Part shown: positions 39,082 through 48,684 of the stretch, piece after piece
Numbering within the stretch: position 1 is the stretch's first letter
Layout of the letters: the number at the start of each line of letters is the position of its first letter
From: Achromobacter sp. MFA1 R4
GTDB taxonomy: Bacteria > Pseudomonadota > Gammaproteobacteria > Burkholderiales > Burkholderiaceae_B
Direction of reading: 5' to 3'
DNA: 64,000 bases
NCBI RefSeq assembly: GCF_900156745.1
Contig: NZ_LT707065.1
Location: forward strand, 434,001-498,000
The notes under the pieces: generated by a model
Seen by the model: only the letters and a program-made list of their open reading frames with translations
Databases searched by the model: none
Told to the model about the DNA's origin: nothing
Made by a program: the position numbers and the translations under genes

Positions 39082-41561
39082 TCAGCCCATAGTGAGAGTG
39101 GGTTCGTGACGGGAAACCACACCGCGCGCCTCTTCGTCGAGGAATCTGCGGATAGCAGCGTCAGCCGAAACACCCTGATCGATCATGCGAAGGATCTCCG
39201 TCCGTTCCCTTCCGCTGGTGGAGAACATCACATTCGAATAGCGGCTTCGCACGAGTCGGTAGATCTCGTATGCGGAGTCGACTTTGAACATGAACTCGGA
39301 GTAGACGTTGTCCACTTTGTGAATCGAGTTGATCTGCTCCGCGCCATAGGCGTCGATTGAAAAGTGGTCTTGATTAAGTGCCTTCTGCACCTGATCCGGC
39401 TTCTGCTTGAGAATCGCATGCCACGCCGTGTTCTGGAGGATCGAGTCTCCGCGGGGAGATTTGCCGATATCCAGCAGACCCTGGGTCACGCAAGCGATTG
39501 CGCCAAGGTCTTTACGCGCGCGGGCGTAGGACTCGTCAATGCCCTCCGCCATGATCGGATTCAGCAGCCATTGTTTCGCCTCTTCCACCAGCAAGAGATT
39601 TCGAATGCCCTGGGTTTTCAACTTCTGTCGGCTGCGCGCGATCGCGGCAAACATCTGAAGCACAACCACGTCCCGCAGATGAGGAAGAAGCTTCAGGTCA
39701 CCCATCTCCAGAATGATGAGTTGGGCGTCCATGTTGATGTTGAAGGGCTTGTTGAACCAATGGGCAAACTGGCCCGAGGCAAACGGGTATAGCTGCTTAC
39801 CAATCGTCCGCGACAACTCGTCAGGCTGCGTCAACAGAAAATTGGCGACATCCTCGGGAATAGCCTCGTTCGTGTTGTTCATGTACGCAGCCGTAATCGC
39901 GCGCTCCAGAATCGGCCGCTTCACGTCGTCCAGCCCATCATTTGGCGCGGCCATCTTCGTGAAGATCGTCGAGAGCAGCGACATCTCTTCTTGAAGCCCC
40001 CCAATGGAATTGATGTGAAAGGATTGAGCGACAGAAAGCTTTCCTTGGAGAAGGTGATGACCTGGCATTTATCGGGGCCCAGCGACCGACCAAGCTTCTC
40101 GTAGGATCGGCCGTCATCGATAATCCACACCTTCACCCCTGAGGCCAGCATGTCGGAGACGACCGCCTGCACCCAAAAGGACTTCCCACTGCCAGATTCG
40201 GCATACACGAGGCCGTTTGCATTACCGGGTGTAGCCAGCGGGTCTATCATCGCGGCTTCGCCACGTCGTGTTAGAACTAGGGTTCCTGACGAGGTCCGAC
40301 TCCCCGTTCCGTCGCCATAGATCGGCAAAAATCGCACGGCTTGCGGAACTGACATGGAGCGCAGGCGGAAGGAACGGTGCAACCCGCCTTCACTCCCATT
40401 CAATGGGAGGGCCTGCTCGAATACGGTGCGCAGGATTCGCTTGTCCTCTCGGATATCGAACTTCTTTCCTTTACCGCCGATCGCACGGTAGTAAGTGCAC
40501 AAGCTTTCGCTGTATGAGCGAAGTCGGTCCTTGCTCTTCGAATAGATGACAAGCGCCATGGACACTTGCACGCCAATTTCACCGCGGCCGTTCAACGCGT
40601 GGACGAGCGTGTCGATACGCTTTTTCTTATAGCCAATAACGGGCCAGAGCTTGATCGTCGGCCCGTACGCCTGGTTGTTGATCACCGTCGACATCAAGCC
40701 GACCTTACGCTTAAGCGCCTGCTGATCGGGGTAAAGCATGACGAAGGACAGGTAGAAGGGCTCCTGGATCTGATTGGTGAGCCCCTTGGCGTCGCCTATC
40801 ACCTCATTCATGATCCATGAGTGCGCACGCTGGGGGAAGTTGTTCACGCTGAGCACCTTGGCGAAATGCTGCCCGTCATTGAACGATATCGACGCGTGAT
40901 CTTGGGAATAGTCGACCGAGAACGAGTTGGGAAGAATCTGCTCGTTGAGTGGACGTTCTTCGTCCAACGGGGCCACACAATCATCGTCTGAAGCCCAGGG
41001 GTTGTGGACCTTCTTAACGATTCGCCGATACCCCGCCTCGTCGAGCAGACGAAAATGAAAGCCCGCGGTCTTCAGGCGGTCAAACAGCCCTGTGACGTGC
41101 TCGGTCGCGGGTGCGAGATCGTCGGCCGCGACGTCAGCCGCGGTCACTGGCACTTTAATTCCCACAAAAAGCCGTTTTTTGTGGACCCGGACTCCATTCG
41201 TCGGAATGAGCGGCTGCGTGGTCCCTGACGCTATGTATTCGGCATGCTCGCGAGCCATCGAGGCCAATATGCCGCCAGCACCGGCCTTCCCTGAGAGGTA
41301 GCCCTCCACAATGGCATCGATGTCGGGATCGGCGAGGATACCCCAATGAATGATGGACCCCGCGGGAAGGTTCGCAGACAAGGATACTGAAAGGCGCTCA
41401 ACGAACTGGTTGTCGGTTCCCACCACCGGCGAGGTGACACCCACCGCGCCAATGAAACGCTCCTTCAACCGTTTGGATTCGAAGTAGAGGATATTGGAGG
41501 AGTCATCCCACGCAGTGACCGTGATGTTCTCGGCGGGATGGTTTTTCTTGAGCTTGCTCAT
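39082..41561 (-). pseudogene. traC: traC, F-type transfer ATPase, with a frameshift in a G run
   Basis: Two frames together make a complete TraC. The first (41561 to about 40000, residues 1-530) includes Walker A YAESGSGKSFWVQ (near residue 457). The second (about 40000-39082) has SIGGLQEEMSLLSTIF and the Walker B LLLVEEAKQWLLNP. The shift occurs at a run of six G residues (39997-40002 on the other strand): adding one G gives a continuous 826-residue protein, close to the 875 of F TraC. Either a real one-base deletion, a programmed frameshift or a sequencing error separates ATP-binding from the hydrolysis half. TraC is essential for pilus assembly. Confidence 0.85.
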
Positions 41562-41652
41562 TATCTGGCGTCCGGGGTGGGGATGATTGCGATCGCGAGG
41601 CTGCCGACTAGCGGGCATGCCAAGCTCAGCGAAGGGTGCACAGTAAAACTAA

Positions 41653-41692
41653 GGCAGCGGGTCCGGGCATCGAGCCGGACGTCGCTGCCTTC
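41653..41692 (-). terminator. Hairpin between pilin gene and traC, possible attenuator
   Basis: On the minus strand GGCAGCG-A-CGTCCGG-N8-CCGGAC-CCGCTGCC forms a long stem followed by TTAGTTTTA. It may reduce transcription into traC so that the pilin gene is made in excess. Confidence 0.6.
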
Positions 41693-41751
41693 CTGCATTT
41701 GCTACTTGGTAGAGCAGATAGAGGGATCAGTTCGCCTCTGCGCAGGCACCC

Positions 41752-42150
41752 CTAGAGGGTGAGGCCGGGAATCCCGGTAGTTACGACGTGCGCGACGACC
41801 TCGGGCAACCCGGACGCACGCGCCTTCACGACAGCATCGACGAACGGACCGATAAGGAACGCCACGCCCACACCGATCGCGGCGGGCTTGAAAGTCATCA
41901 TGACCGCCGTGGCCACAAGCCCGAACAGGACCGATACGAGGCCAATGGCCAGGCCAAGCGAGCCGTTGTACTCGTCTTCCAGGAAGTCGTTGAATTCGGT
42001 CAACGCGTCGCCGCCGCCACCAGCATGTGCTGATGCCAGCGACACAATGGCGATAATGATGAAGGCGGCGACCATGAGCAGCCATTTCGGAGGGTTCTGA
42101 ATCGCACTCTCGCTGGAACCGGAAGCCATCGGCTTGAGGGAGATTTCCAT
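41752..42150 (-). CDS. traA: TraA-like conjugative prepilin
   Basis: The 132-residue product has a long leader, a membrane segment ending SLASAHA (cleavage site like that of F pilin), then a short mature part with two hydrophobic helices (SLGLAIGLVSVLFGLVATAVMM and AAIGVGVAFLIGPFVDAVV). The size and layout fit F-type prepilins. ATG 42150 follows AAAGGAA. It lies between traV and traC and is followed by an attenuator-like hairpin. Confidence 0.72.
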   Translation of the reverse strand: MEISLKPMASGSSESAIQNPPKWLLMVAAFIIIAIVSLASAHAGGGGDALTEFNDFLEDEYNGSLGLAIGLVSVLFGLVATAVMMTFKPAAIGVGVAFLIGPFVDAVVKARASGLPEVVAHVVTTGIPGLTL

Positions 42151-42197
42151 GTTTTATTCCTTTAGTTTCTATCCTTGGTTGGTGAGATTTTCGTTCG

Positions 42198-42905
42198 CTA
42201 CGGGTTGGTGATTTGTGGCATTCCTCCCATGTCCTTAATGCTGTTTTCCCTGGTGCTTGTTGCAGAGGATTCGGCGGGTTCCTGAGATCCGCCGGAGCGC
42301 GGCACACGCGGCGAACCGACAGCCTTCGCACCCGCCGGCCGCACCATCTTCGCCGGCGCCAGAATTCCTCGATTAACGAAACCAGCCGCCCCCATAGCCC
42401 AGCGGCGGGGCTGGACTTCGGTGAAGACGTACGAGGGGTAATGCAGGTCGTCACGTGCGTCGATCCACGGTGCCACCCAAATGCGCATCACCACGGCGGG
42501 CTCGCGAACGGGCTTACCGTAGATGTCGCTTCCAGCGCCCGGGCCAGCCCCGGCACCGACGGCCGTGACCAGGTCATAGGAGCCTGCAACCGTAGCTCCT
42601 TGCGTCCGCTGCCGATCGCTCTTGCCAGCCGGAAAGCTTCCGATCTGCACATTGCCCGCGACCGCCCCGGATTCAACGTCCTTCATGGTCACCCCGAAGG
42701 GCAAATCGCTCTCCCTCAGAGGCATCGGTTGATCGGTCGACTTGATGACGGCCATCGGCGTTTTGCACGTAATTCCGTCTTGCAGCGAATCCGGATTGTT
42801 CGGATCCATGCACGTGAACGAAGAGCGGCCGCCCGCGGGATCCAAGATCGACGCGCAACCGCTGAGGGCCACGGTTAACGAACACACCAATAGGAGCTTC
42901 TTCAT
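42198..42905 (-). CDS. traV: TraV-like outer-membrane lipoprotein
   Basis: The 235-residue product begins MKKLLLVCSLTVALSGCAS with a lipobox LSGC (Cys17). The mature part has a Cys pair (SSFTCMDPNN; GITCKTP) as in TraV of F-type systems and a Pro-rich C-terminus. With TraK and TraB it forms the outer-membrane core of the channel. It overlaps traB (ATGA). Confidence 0.82.
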   Translation of the reverse strand: MKKLLLVCSLTVALSGCASILDPAGGRSSFTCMDPNNPDSLQDGITCKTPMAVIKSTDQPMPLRESDLPFGVTMKDVESGAVAGNVQIGSFPAGKSDRQRTQGATVAGSYDLVTAVGAGAGPGAGSDIYGKPVREPAVVMRIWVAPWIDARDDLHYPSYVFTEVQPRRWAMGAAGFVNRGILAPAKMVRPAGAKAVGSPRVPRSGGSQEPAESSATSTRENSIKDMGGMPQITNP

Positions 42906-44143
42906 TTCAGTACAAATCCTTTCTTAAGTGCCACGGTCACCTTCCTGCCGGCGTCAACTTCGAGCACCGGCATCATTTGATCTGCCAACTTCAGGTAGTA
43001 CTCGCTCACGCTCTTGGCGGCGTCGGAGAGGCCTGTTGCAAGCCCGGTCTTTCCGATCGTGCTGGCGTCGACGGACTGAGTCTGGACGCTTCCCGAAGGG
43101 TTGAGATCCAAGCCCTGTACGCGGGTCGGCTTTAACGCGTCGCCGAATCCGGACAGCACGCCGGCCATCAACGTCTTTGCGATCAGCTGCCCCTGCTTGG
43201 AAACGAGCCGTCCCCGCACACCCACGCGCCCGTCTTCGCCTAGCACAAACCCATCCAGCGGAGCCTCTACGACGCGAGGCTCTTTGGTCGGATCGTCATT
43301 GGGAATGATGCAAGCGATACTCTCGGTGCGCAGCTGGGCACGCTCGTCGGAAAGTCCCCCGTAGCCTGCGACCAGCACGCGGCAATCATTCAGCGACTGC
43401 GACGTATGTCCATTGGGCATTGACGAAATGCCCTTAACGCGGAGGATTCCGGGTACCGCGTTCACTTTTGCCTTGGCGGACTGGTCAGTCGGAGCGTCCA
43501 TACCCGTGATGAGGTGCCCTTCAAACACCGTGGTCATCGGGACGTATTCACCAGGAGCCTCGGAATCTGTCCGTGGCTCTTCGGGCTTTGGCGTGGCGTT
43601 CTCGGTAACCCGGATGCGAATGGCCTTCACCTCCGGACTGGCCGTGGGTGCGGCCATCGGAGCTCCGGAAGGCAAAGAAGAGGCTGGGGCATTCGGAAGC
43701 TGATATCCCGCACCCAACTCCTTCTTCCCTTCCAGCGAGTCCAGGCGTGTGCTCAGCTTCTGGACCTCAGAAAGAATGTCCTTGGACACGCCGTCCGCGC
43801 CTGGCGCCGATTTGATCTTGTCAATCGCGTCCTCCAAACGACCGAGGATTTGCTTCCGGGCCTCTCGCTCCTGCTTGATCTGGTCTCCAAGATCCTTCAA
43901 CTGCTTTGATTGCGCCGTAAGGTCGCCAGCGAGCATCTCGACCGTGCGATCCTTCGGCTTTGGCAGCAGCATGTTTGCCGACACCGGGGGCTCGGGATTC
44001 TTCGGGACGCGCTTCTTGGGCGCGGGCTTCAGAAGAATGAAGAGCAGCACCACGACGACGATGAAGCTGACGCCGACGATCCCCAGACGAACACCCGAGC
44101 CTTGCTCGTTCCACCAGTCCTTCAGACCTTTCTTCTCGCTCAT
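42902..44143 (-). CDS. traB: TraB, VirB10-like channel protein
   Basis: The 413-residue product has a cytoplasmic N-terminus, one membrane helix (about 19-38), a Pro-rich linker, a coiled coil (about 70-140) and the VirB10/TrbI-like C-terminal domain (VFEGHLITGMDAPT...SLNDCRVLVAGYGGLSDERAQLR; RGRLVSKQGQLIAKTLMAG). TraB spans both membranes and forms the channel core with TraV and TraK. ATGA overlap with traK. Confidence 0.88.
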   Translation of the reverse strand: MSEKKGLKDWWNEQGSGVRLGIVGVSFIVVVVLLFILLKPAPKKRVPKNPEPPVSANMLLPKPKDRTVEMLAGDLTAQSKQLKDLGDQIKQEREARKQILGRLEDAIDKIKSAPGADGVSKDILSEVQKLSTRLDSLEGKKELGAGYQLPNAPASSLPSGAPMAAPTASPEVKAIRIRVTENATPKPEEPRTDSEAPGEYVPMTTVFEGHLITGMDAPTDQSAKAKVNAVPGILRVKGISSMPNGHTSQSLNDCRVLVAGYGGLSDERAQLRTESIACIIPNDDPTKEPRVVEAPLDGFVLGEDGRVGVRGRLVSKQGQLIAKTLMAGVLSGFGDALKPTRVQGLDLNPSGSVQTQSVDASTIGKTGLATGLSDAAKSVSEYYLKLADQMMPVLEVDAGRKVTVALKKGFVLK

Positions 44144-44997
44144 TGCGCTCCTCCCTGCCCCGTGGCGGACTTGTCCGCGACCACGAAGAGATCGGTCTCC
44201 GCTCCACCTCCCACGACGGAGGTTGGGAAGAATGCAACCCCGCGAACACCTTCCGCCCAGAAGGAGGGCTCTTGCAACTCCACCGTCCGATCAGCCGGTC
44301 CAGATACCCGGTACCGGTAGATGTCGTAGTGCGCCCCAGAATGCCGCGACAGGGGCCGGATGCTCACCTCACCGATAGCTGCAACCGCAGAAGGCATGTA
44401 TCCCTCAGCGTAGCCCTGCAATCGCCCTCCCGACGCAAGGGTCCGCAACGCGTAGACAAGTTGATCGGTGTACACATCAGACTTTGCACGCGCATCGAAT
44501 CCGGACGTCGATGAACCACCAGCGTTAGACCCGCCGTTCAACTGAAGAGGAATCACCTGGTTGGGTATCGATTTCGGAATGAGGAGAAGCGAGATGACGG
44601 GATCCCCCGGCTGGTCGCCCGTGATGTAAATCGCCTGCGCATCAGTCGCACCATTGGCGTGCACGTACACAGACGAGCCGTTGGCCGTGATAACCATCTC
44701 CCCAAGTTGAGGCTTTTTGTCTTCGCCGCTCGTAGCGTCGATTACCTTCGCTCGCGCAAAAGGCGTCGCGATGCGGTTCATGTACGTGGCCGAGATGTCG
44801 ACAGGCACGGTCTCCTCCCCCGTCACAGGGACCACGTTGCTCCGCTGGACGGCTTCGCCAGGCATGGTGCCGACACCAGGCATCGCCTGGCGTTGCACGG
44901 GAGTCTGTCCTGGGGGGGGCAACTTGTACTGGTCCACCGCGAAGGCGTTCGACGCGGCGCATGACGCCAGAAGTAGGCTATAAACGACTCGCTTCAC
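44140..44997 (-). CDS. traK: TraK, secretin-like channel component
   Basis: The 285-residue product has a signal peptide (ends SNAFAVDQ) and a Pro- and Gly-rich beta domain (LLIPKSIPNQVIPLQL; YAEGYMPSAVAAIGEVSIRPLSRHSG) typical of F-type TraK (VirB9-like). It starts at GTG 44997, overlapping the traE stop (GTGA). TraK forms the outer-membrane ring with TraV and TraB. Confidence 0.85.
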   Translation of the reverse strand: MKRVVYSLLLASCAASNAFAVDQYKLPPPGQTPVQRQAMPGVGTMPGEAVQRSNVVPVTGEETVPVDISATYMNRIATPFARAKVIDATSGEDKKPQLGEMVITANGSSVYVHANGATDAQAIYITGDQPGDPVISLLLIPKSIPNQVIPLQLNGGSNAGGSSTSGFDARAKSDVYTDQLVYALRTLASGGRLQGYAEGYMPSAVAAIGEVSIRPLSRHSGAHYDIYRYRVSGPADRTVELQEPSFWAEGVRGVAFFPTSVVGGGAETDLFVVADKSATGQGGAQ

Positions 44998-45767
44998 TTA
45001 CTCTCTCCTTGCTCATTGTTCTGACGCCGCTCGTCGCTCATCAGATCTCTGGTTTCGACGCTGCCGCCGGCCGCGCCGAAGCGAACAGCGTCGTCGAACC
45101 AAGGATCCTTTGCGGCGTCTTCCGCACGTTGATCCGCCGCGTGCTCAGCCGCCTCGCGCTCCAACGCGCGACGGTTTCTTGATTGCCAATGCTGGCTTTT
45201 CTCTTGCTTGCCTGGGTAGTGATCGAACTTGGAGATCTGCGGCCAGCCGTTCTCGATGGCGACTTGGATTTCGTAAACGTACGGAGTTCCTTTCCCGATC
45301 GGGCCGGCCGTAGTCGTAGACTGGAGCTCGCCCTTGATGAATACCGTCTTGGTGCGCGCCTCGTAGTCCATTCCGGTCGCAGTGAACGTCACGCTGCCTC
45401 CGCGGTCCTTGAACACAGGATCCATCGCAAGCGCGAAGAGTCGGCGCCTGACTTCCGGATAAATCGCCGGCGACGTGATGAGCCCCATCGCGTCTGCCAC
45501 AAACGTCACGTTCTTGGGGCTCACGTTCCCCGTAAGGGTCGCCGCAGTTAATGCAACGCTGATCAGGTAGTCCTTGGACGCACTATCCGCACTGATCTCT
45601 GCCTCTACTGTCATGCGAGGCGGCACCAGGCGAGTCACGACGTCCTTCTTCAGCCAGCCGTACAGCGCTCCCAAGGTGACCACGCTCTCAATCAGAAGAA
45701 TCACGAGCAAAAACTGGACGCTTCGCTCGGCGCTTCGCCAGGACTTCGTCAGAAAGTTGAGCTTCAT
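44994..45767 (-). CDS. traE: TraE, F-type pilus assembly protein
   Basis: The 257-residue product carries an N-terminal membrane helix (SVQFLLVILLIESVVTLGALYGW) and a VirB8-like periplasmic domain containing LTAATLTGNVSPKNVTFVADAMGLITSPAIYPEVRRRL. The C-terminal 60 residues are charged and extra relative to F TraE (188 residues). The start at 45767 overlaps traL (ATGA); a 76-residue extension is rejected. Confidence 0.85.
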   Translation of the reverse strand: MKLNFLTKSWRSAERSVQFLLVILLIESVVTLGALYGWLKKDVVTRLVPPRMTVEAEISADSASKDYLISVALTAATLTGNVSPKNVTFVADAMGLITSPAIYPEVRRRLFALAMDPVFKDRGGSVTFTATGMDYEARTKTVFIKGELQSTTTAGPIGKGTPYVYEIQVAIENGWPQISKFDHYPGKQEKSQHWQSRNRRALEREAAEHAADQRAEDAAKDPWFDDAVRFGAAGGSVETRDLMSDERRQNNEQGESK

Positions 45768-46051
45768 GACCACAGCACCCCATGCTTCGCGTTCCGATAC
45801 AGCTTGTTGATACCCGCCCAACCTGCTGCAAATACGATGTGTGGGATAGCTCCCATCATCTCGTTCTGCTTCCAGCGGCGCATCCGCGCCGTGAACCAAA
45901 GTCCGATGGCGGCGCCAACGAACGGCCACATGCCGCGAGCGATGTAGCCGCCCAGGAAGCACAGCATCAAGACCAGGAACTCGTCCATTTCCCATAGAAG
46001 AAATGAAGGCATGTCGTCCGTGTGCGCAGGAATATCAATTTCGTCGATCAT
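45764..46051 (-). CDS. traL: TraL, small pilus assembly membrane protein
   Basis: The 95-residue product starts IDEIDIPAHTDDMPSFLLWEMDEF, followed by one or two membrane helices (LVLMLCFLGGYIARGMWPFVGAAIGLW) and a short basic tail, which matches the layout of F-type TraL/VirB3-like proteins. The start at 46051 follows GGAG and overlaps the stop of the OmpA-like gene. Confidence 0.85.
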   Translation of the reverse strand: MIDEIDIPAHTDDMPSFLLWEMDEFLVLMLCFLGGYIARGMWPFVGAAIGLWFTARMRRWKQNEMMGAIPHIVFAAGWAGINKLYRNAKHGVLWS

Positions 46052-46836
46052 TGGTTGCACTCCTTGTTGTTCGAAGCAGGAACAATCCTTCCGCCCACGA
46101 CTTGCGCTCCAGGCACGTGGCATGCGGCAGATCCTGGCGAGACGGCCCCAGGGGATGGTTGTGGTTGACGGGCCGCGGATTCCGCGATGCCCGGATTGCT
46201 ACGCGGCGTAGCTCCCACCGCCTTAGCTCCGCGCCTAAGTTGAGCCGGACGATCGCCGCTGACCAAGATCTCCACCCGGCGGTTCAGACTCTGATCCGCG
46301 AAGCTCACCGGTAGCCTCTTTCCGTACCAGCGCGCTTCGATTGATTTGGCGGGCACACCAGCGACCTCCAGCGCGCGTTTCACCCCCTCCGCCCTGCGCT
46401 TCGACAGGGCGAGGTTGTAGGCGTCGGTACCACGCTCGTCCGCATGCCCCACCACCAGATACGAGACGCCCTGCCCTGCAACTTGCGCGGCAACCAGCGC
46501 CGCAGCGTTCGTGGACGCCGACTCCGACAAATCGAAATCGAATCGAACGACTTGGCTCAATATGAGTCTCGGATCCTTCCGGTAACTCGTATCGATCCAC
46601 GTTCCGGGACGGTACGTAGACGGCCCTTGAACCGACCACACCGGTTTGAGCTTCTCTGGTCCCACCCGTTTCGGTGTCGCGACCGCATGCTCAGAGTGCT
46701 CAGGGACGGTTACGAGGGCGGACGTCTCGGGCACGATCCACTCGCGCATATCGAACTGACCCTGGCCCTCAGGTGCAGCCGCCATGCTCGACGTCACAAC
46801 AAGAGCACTTCCTACCAAGCCAATAAAACGCCGCAT
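46048..46836 (-). CDS. OmpA/MotB-type periplasmic protein at the head of the tra operon
   Basis: The 262-residue product has a signal peptide (ends SMAAAPEG), a linker, and an OmpA C-terminal-like domain (VVRFDFDLSESASTNAAALVAAQV; GVSYLVVGHADERGTDAYNLALSKRRAEGVKRAL) that binds peptidoglycan. The C-terminus holds an Ala/Pro-rich tail with a Cys pair. The start at 46836 follows GGGAGG. It probably anchors the transfer channel to the cell wall. Its gene overlaps traL. Confidence 0.8.
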   Translation of the reverse strand: MRRFIGLVGSALVVTSSMAAAPEGQGQFDMREWIVPETSALVTVPEHSEHAVATPKRVGPEKLKPVWSVQGPSTYRPGTWIDTSYRKDPRLILSQVVRFDFDLSESASTNAAALVAAQVAGQGVSYLVVGHADERGTDAYNLALSKRRAEGVKRALEVAGVPAKSIEARWYGKRLPVSFADQSLNRRVEILVSGDRPAQLRRGAKAVGATPRSNPGIAESAARQPQPSPGAVSPGSAACHVPGAQVVGGRIVPASNNKECNQ

Positions 46837-46868
46837 TCGGACGCCTCCCACTATTTGCATTGCGTGGT

Positions 46869-46920
46869 ATTTTAGCGATGAATGTTTATATCTCAACCTG
46901 TGAATGTTGATTTTTTGGGC
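46869..46920 (-). promoter_or_regulatory. Transfer operon promoter region, shared block (copy B)
   Basis: On the minus strand CCAAAAAAT (46911-46919), ACATT, AGGT, TGA-AT and a TAAAAT -10-like hexamer (46870-46875) occur in the same order and spacing as in copy A at 53.1 kb. It lies about 35 bases upstream of the OmpA-like gene and in the divergent region with the coupling-protein gene. Confidence 0.55.
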
Positions 46921-46953
46921 GTCGGGCCACGCGCCCCAGGGAGCTAGGAGGAA

Positions 46954-48684
46954 ATGAAAGGAATAGGCTTTTTTGGAAATCGCTTGGGCGGGGCGGCCGA
47001 CACCCTAGCCTTAGCGGCAATTTCGTCGTCAGTGTTGACCACGTCCCCGTTCTTCAGCGGCCTGCCTACTGTGCCCTCATACGCTCTTGCTGGGCTAGGT
47101 GCTGCATGGGTGGCCGGACGCTGCATGCACGGCTTGGCTGGCATGCATCTATTCCGCTCAAAGCTCAATATCCGTTCCAGCGACCTGCTCTCAAACGATG
47201 GCATGCTGATCGGGTATACGACTGATCGCGGGCGTGCCGTTCGGCTCCCAGACGAAGCGCTGCCGTACCACGGCATGGTCGCGGGTCGAAGCGGCTATGG
47301 AAAAACGACTTTTGCCCGGCTGATGATGCTGCAACAGATCATCCGAGGTGGCGGGTTGCTCATGATCGACGCCAAGCTCGACAGCGACGACATGTCGTGG
47401 GTTGCGCAAGTCGCCCGCTGGGCCGGACGATACCAAGACATGCAGTTCATAAACCTCGGAGATCCCGCCAACAGCAACAGCTACAACTCCGTTCTTGAAG
47501 GCGACCCGGACGAGGTCGCCGACAGAATATTGACGAGCCTCCCCGCTCCAGAAGTGGCCCCGGCCGCGGAGCACTATCGTCAGTCCGCAAAGCAGGCACT
47601 CGGGGCGATCGTCGGAGGAGTCCAGGCGCTTGGACTGGCATACAACTGCATTGATCTCTCCATACTGCTACACAACGAGCGCGCACTATCCGAGCTAGAG
47701 GAGCGCCTTCGCTCCGTGCTGCCTCACCATCCCGCAACGAAGAATCTTTCGCTTTGGATTGAGCAGTACCGAGGTGGTTTCGGGAACGACACGGGACCGG
47801 CCTCAGCCAGGATCAACATGAAGCGTCTGAAAGAGACCCTAGGCGGCATCGCCGGGCGGTTGCATGCGTTCGGCACTGGGACCTTCGGCGAAGTCGGGTC
47901 GTCGTACAGCCCGGACGTGCGTCTGTTCGACAGCATGATGTCGAACAAGATTACATACGTCTCTTTGCCAACGATGGGGAAGGACGAATCCGCCCGAAAT
48001 TTTGCGAAGATGCTCCTGGCAGATCTTCGATCCGCTATCGCGCGGATACAGCAGCTACCGAAGTCGCACCGATCGCGTATCCCATATCTCGCCCTGCTGG
48101 ACGAGTTCGGCGCCTACGCGCTGATGGCGATGAATCGAGTATTTGAGCAGGCAAGAAGTGCCGGAATCTCGGTGTGGGCGATGTTCCAAAGTATCGCCAA
48201 CCTCGATGCCGTGTCACCAGATTTTCGCGACATGCTGGAAGAAAACACCGATACAAAGCTGTTCTTCAAGCTCGCGAGCCCGAAGACAACTGAGGAGGCA
48301 GCCAAGATGATCGGCAAAGGGACATTCTCCAAGACGACCATCAGCGCCACCAGCCGTGCGTCCGAGTCGACGCCAAAAATCACGCCCGCGCCGGAAGGCG
48401 GGCTCAGCACTGATGCGGGATACGCGATCGCAGAGTCAGAGGAGGAGCAGTACCGCGTCACTGAAGATGACCTGAAGAAGGTCGACCGTGGTGAGTGCAT
48501 CATGCTCTATCAAGGGTGCGAGCTATTCAACCTGCGGATACCAAACATCACGATCTCGAAATGGCTATCGTCCAAGGCAGTTCCTATCCGCGTCAATCGC
48601 ACCAAACGTAAACAAGTAAAAGGCTGCGACTATTTCAAGAATGCGGACCGGTATCTGACCGCAGCAAAGGCTGCCAGAGCTTGA
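46954..48684 (+). CDS. traD: Type IV coupling protein (TraD/VirD4 family)
   Basis: The 576-residue product has two membrane helices near the N-terminus (about 17-40 and 44-60), Walker A MVAGRSGYGKTTF (about 110-120), a Walker B YLALLDEFGAYAL, and a middle domain with SNSYNSVLEGDPDEVADRIL. Coupling proteins deliver the relaxase-DNA complex to the channel. ATG 46954 follows AGGAGGAA. It is divergent from the tra operon and overlaps the next gene. No relaxase gene is near. Confidence 0.88.
   Translation: MKGIGFFGNRLGGAADTLALAAISSSVLTTSPFFSGLPTVPSYALAGLGAAWVAGRCMHGLAGMHLFRSKLNIRSSDLLSNDGMLIGYTTDRGRAVRLPDEALPYHGMVAGRSGYGKTTFARLMMLQQIIRGGGLLMIDAKLDSDDMSWVAQVARWAGRYQDMQFINLGDPANSNSYNSVLEGDPDEVADRILTSLPAPEVAPAAEHYRQSAKQALGAIVGGVQALGLAYNCIDLSILLHNERALSELEERLRSVLPHHPATKNLSLWIEQYRGGFGNDTGPASARINMKRLKETLGGIAGRLHAFGTGTFGEVGSSYSPDVRLFDSMMSNKITYVSLPTMGKDESARNFAKMLLADLRSAIARIQQLPKSHRSRIPYLALLDEFGAYALMAMNRVFEQARSAGISVWAMFQSIANLDAVSPDFRDMLEENTDTKLFFKLASPKTTEEAAKMIGKGTFSKTTISATSRASESTPKITPAPEGGLSTDAGYAIAESEEEQYRVTEDDLKKVDRGECIMLYQGCELFNLRIPNITISKWLSSKAVPIRVNRTKRKQVKGCDYFKNADRYLTAAKAARA

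Noticed and set aside
41702-42454. 250-residue leftward frame over the pilin gene
   Set aside because: The pilin frame (41752-42150) has a clear ribosome binding site, leader and helices; the longer frame is Arg-rich and covers the traV end.
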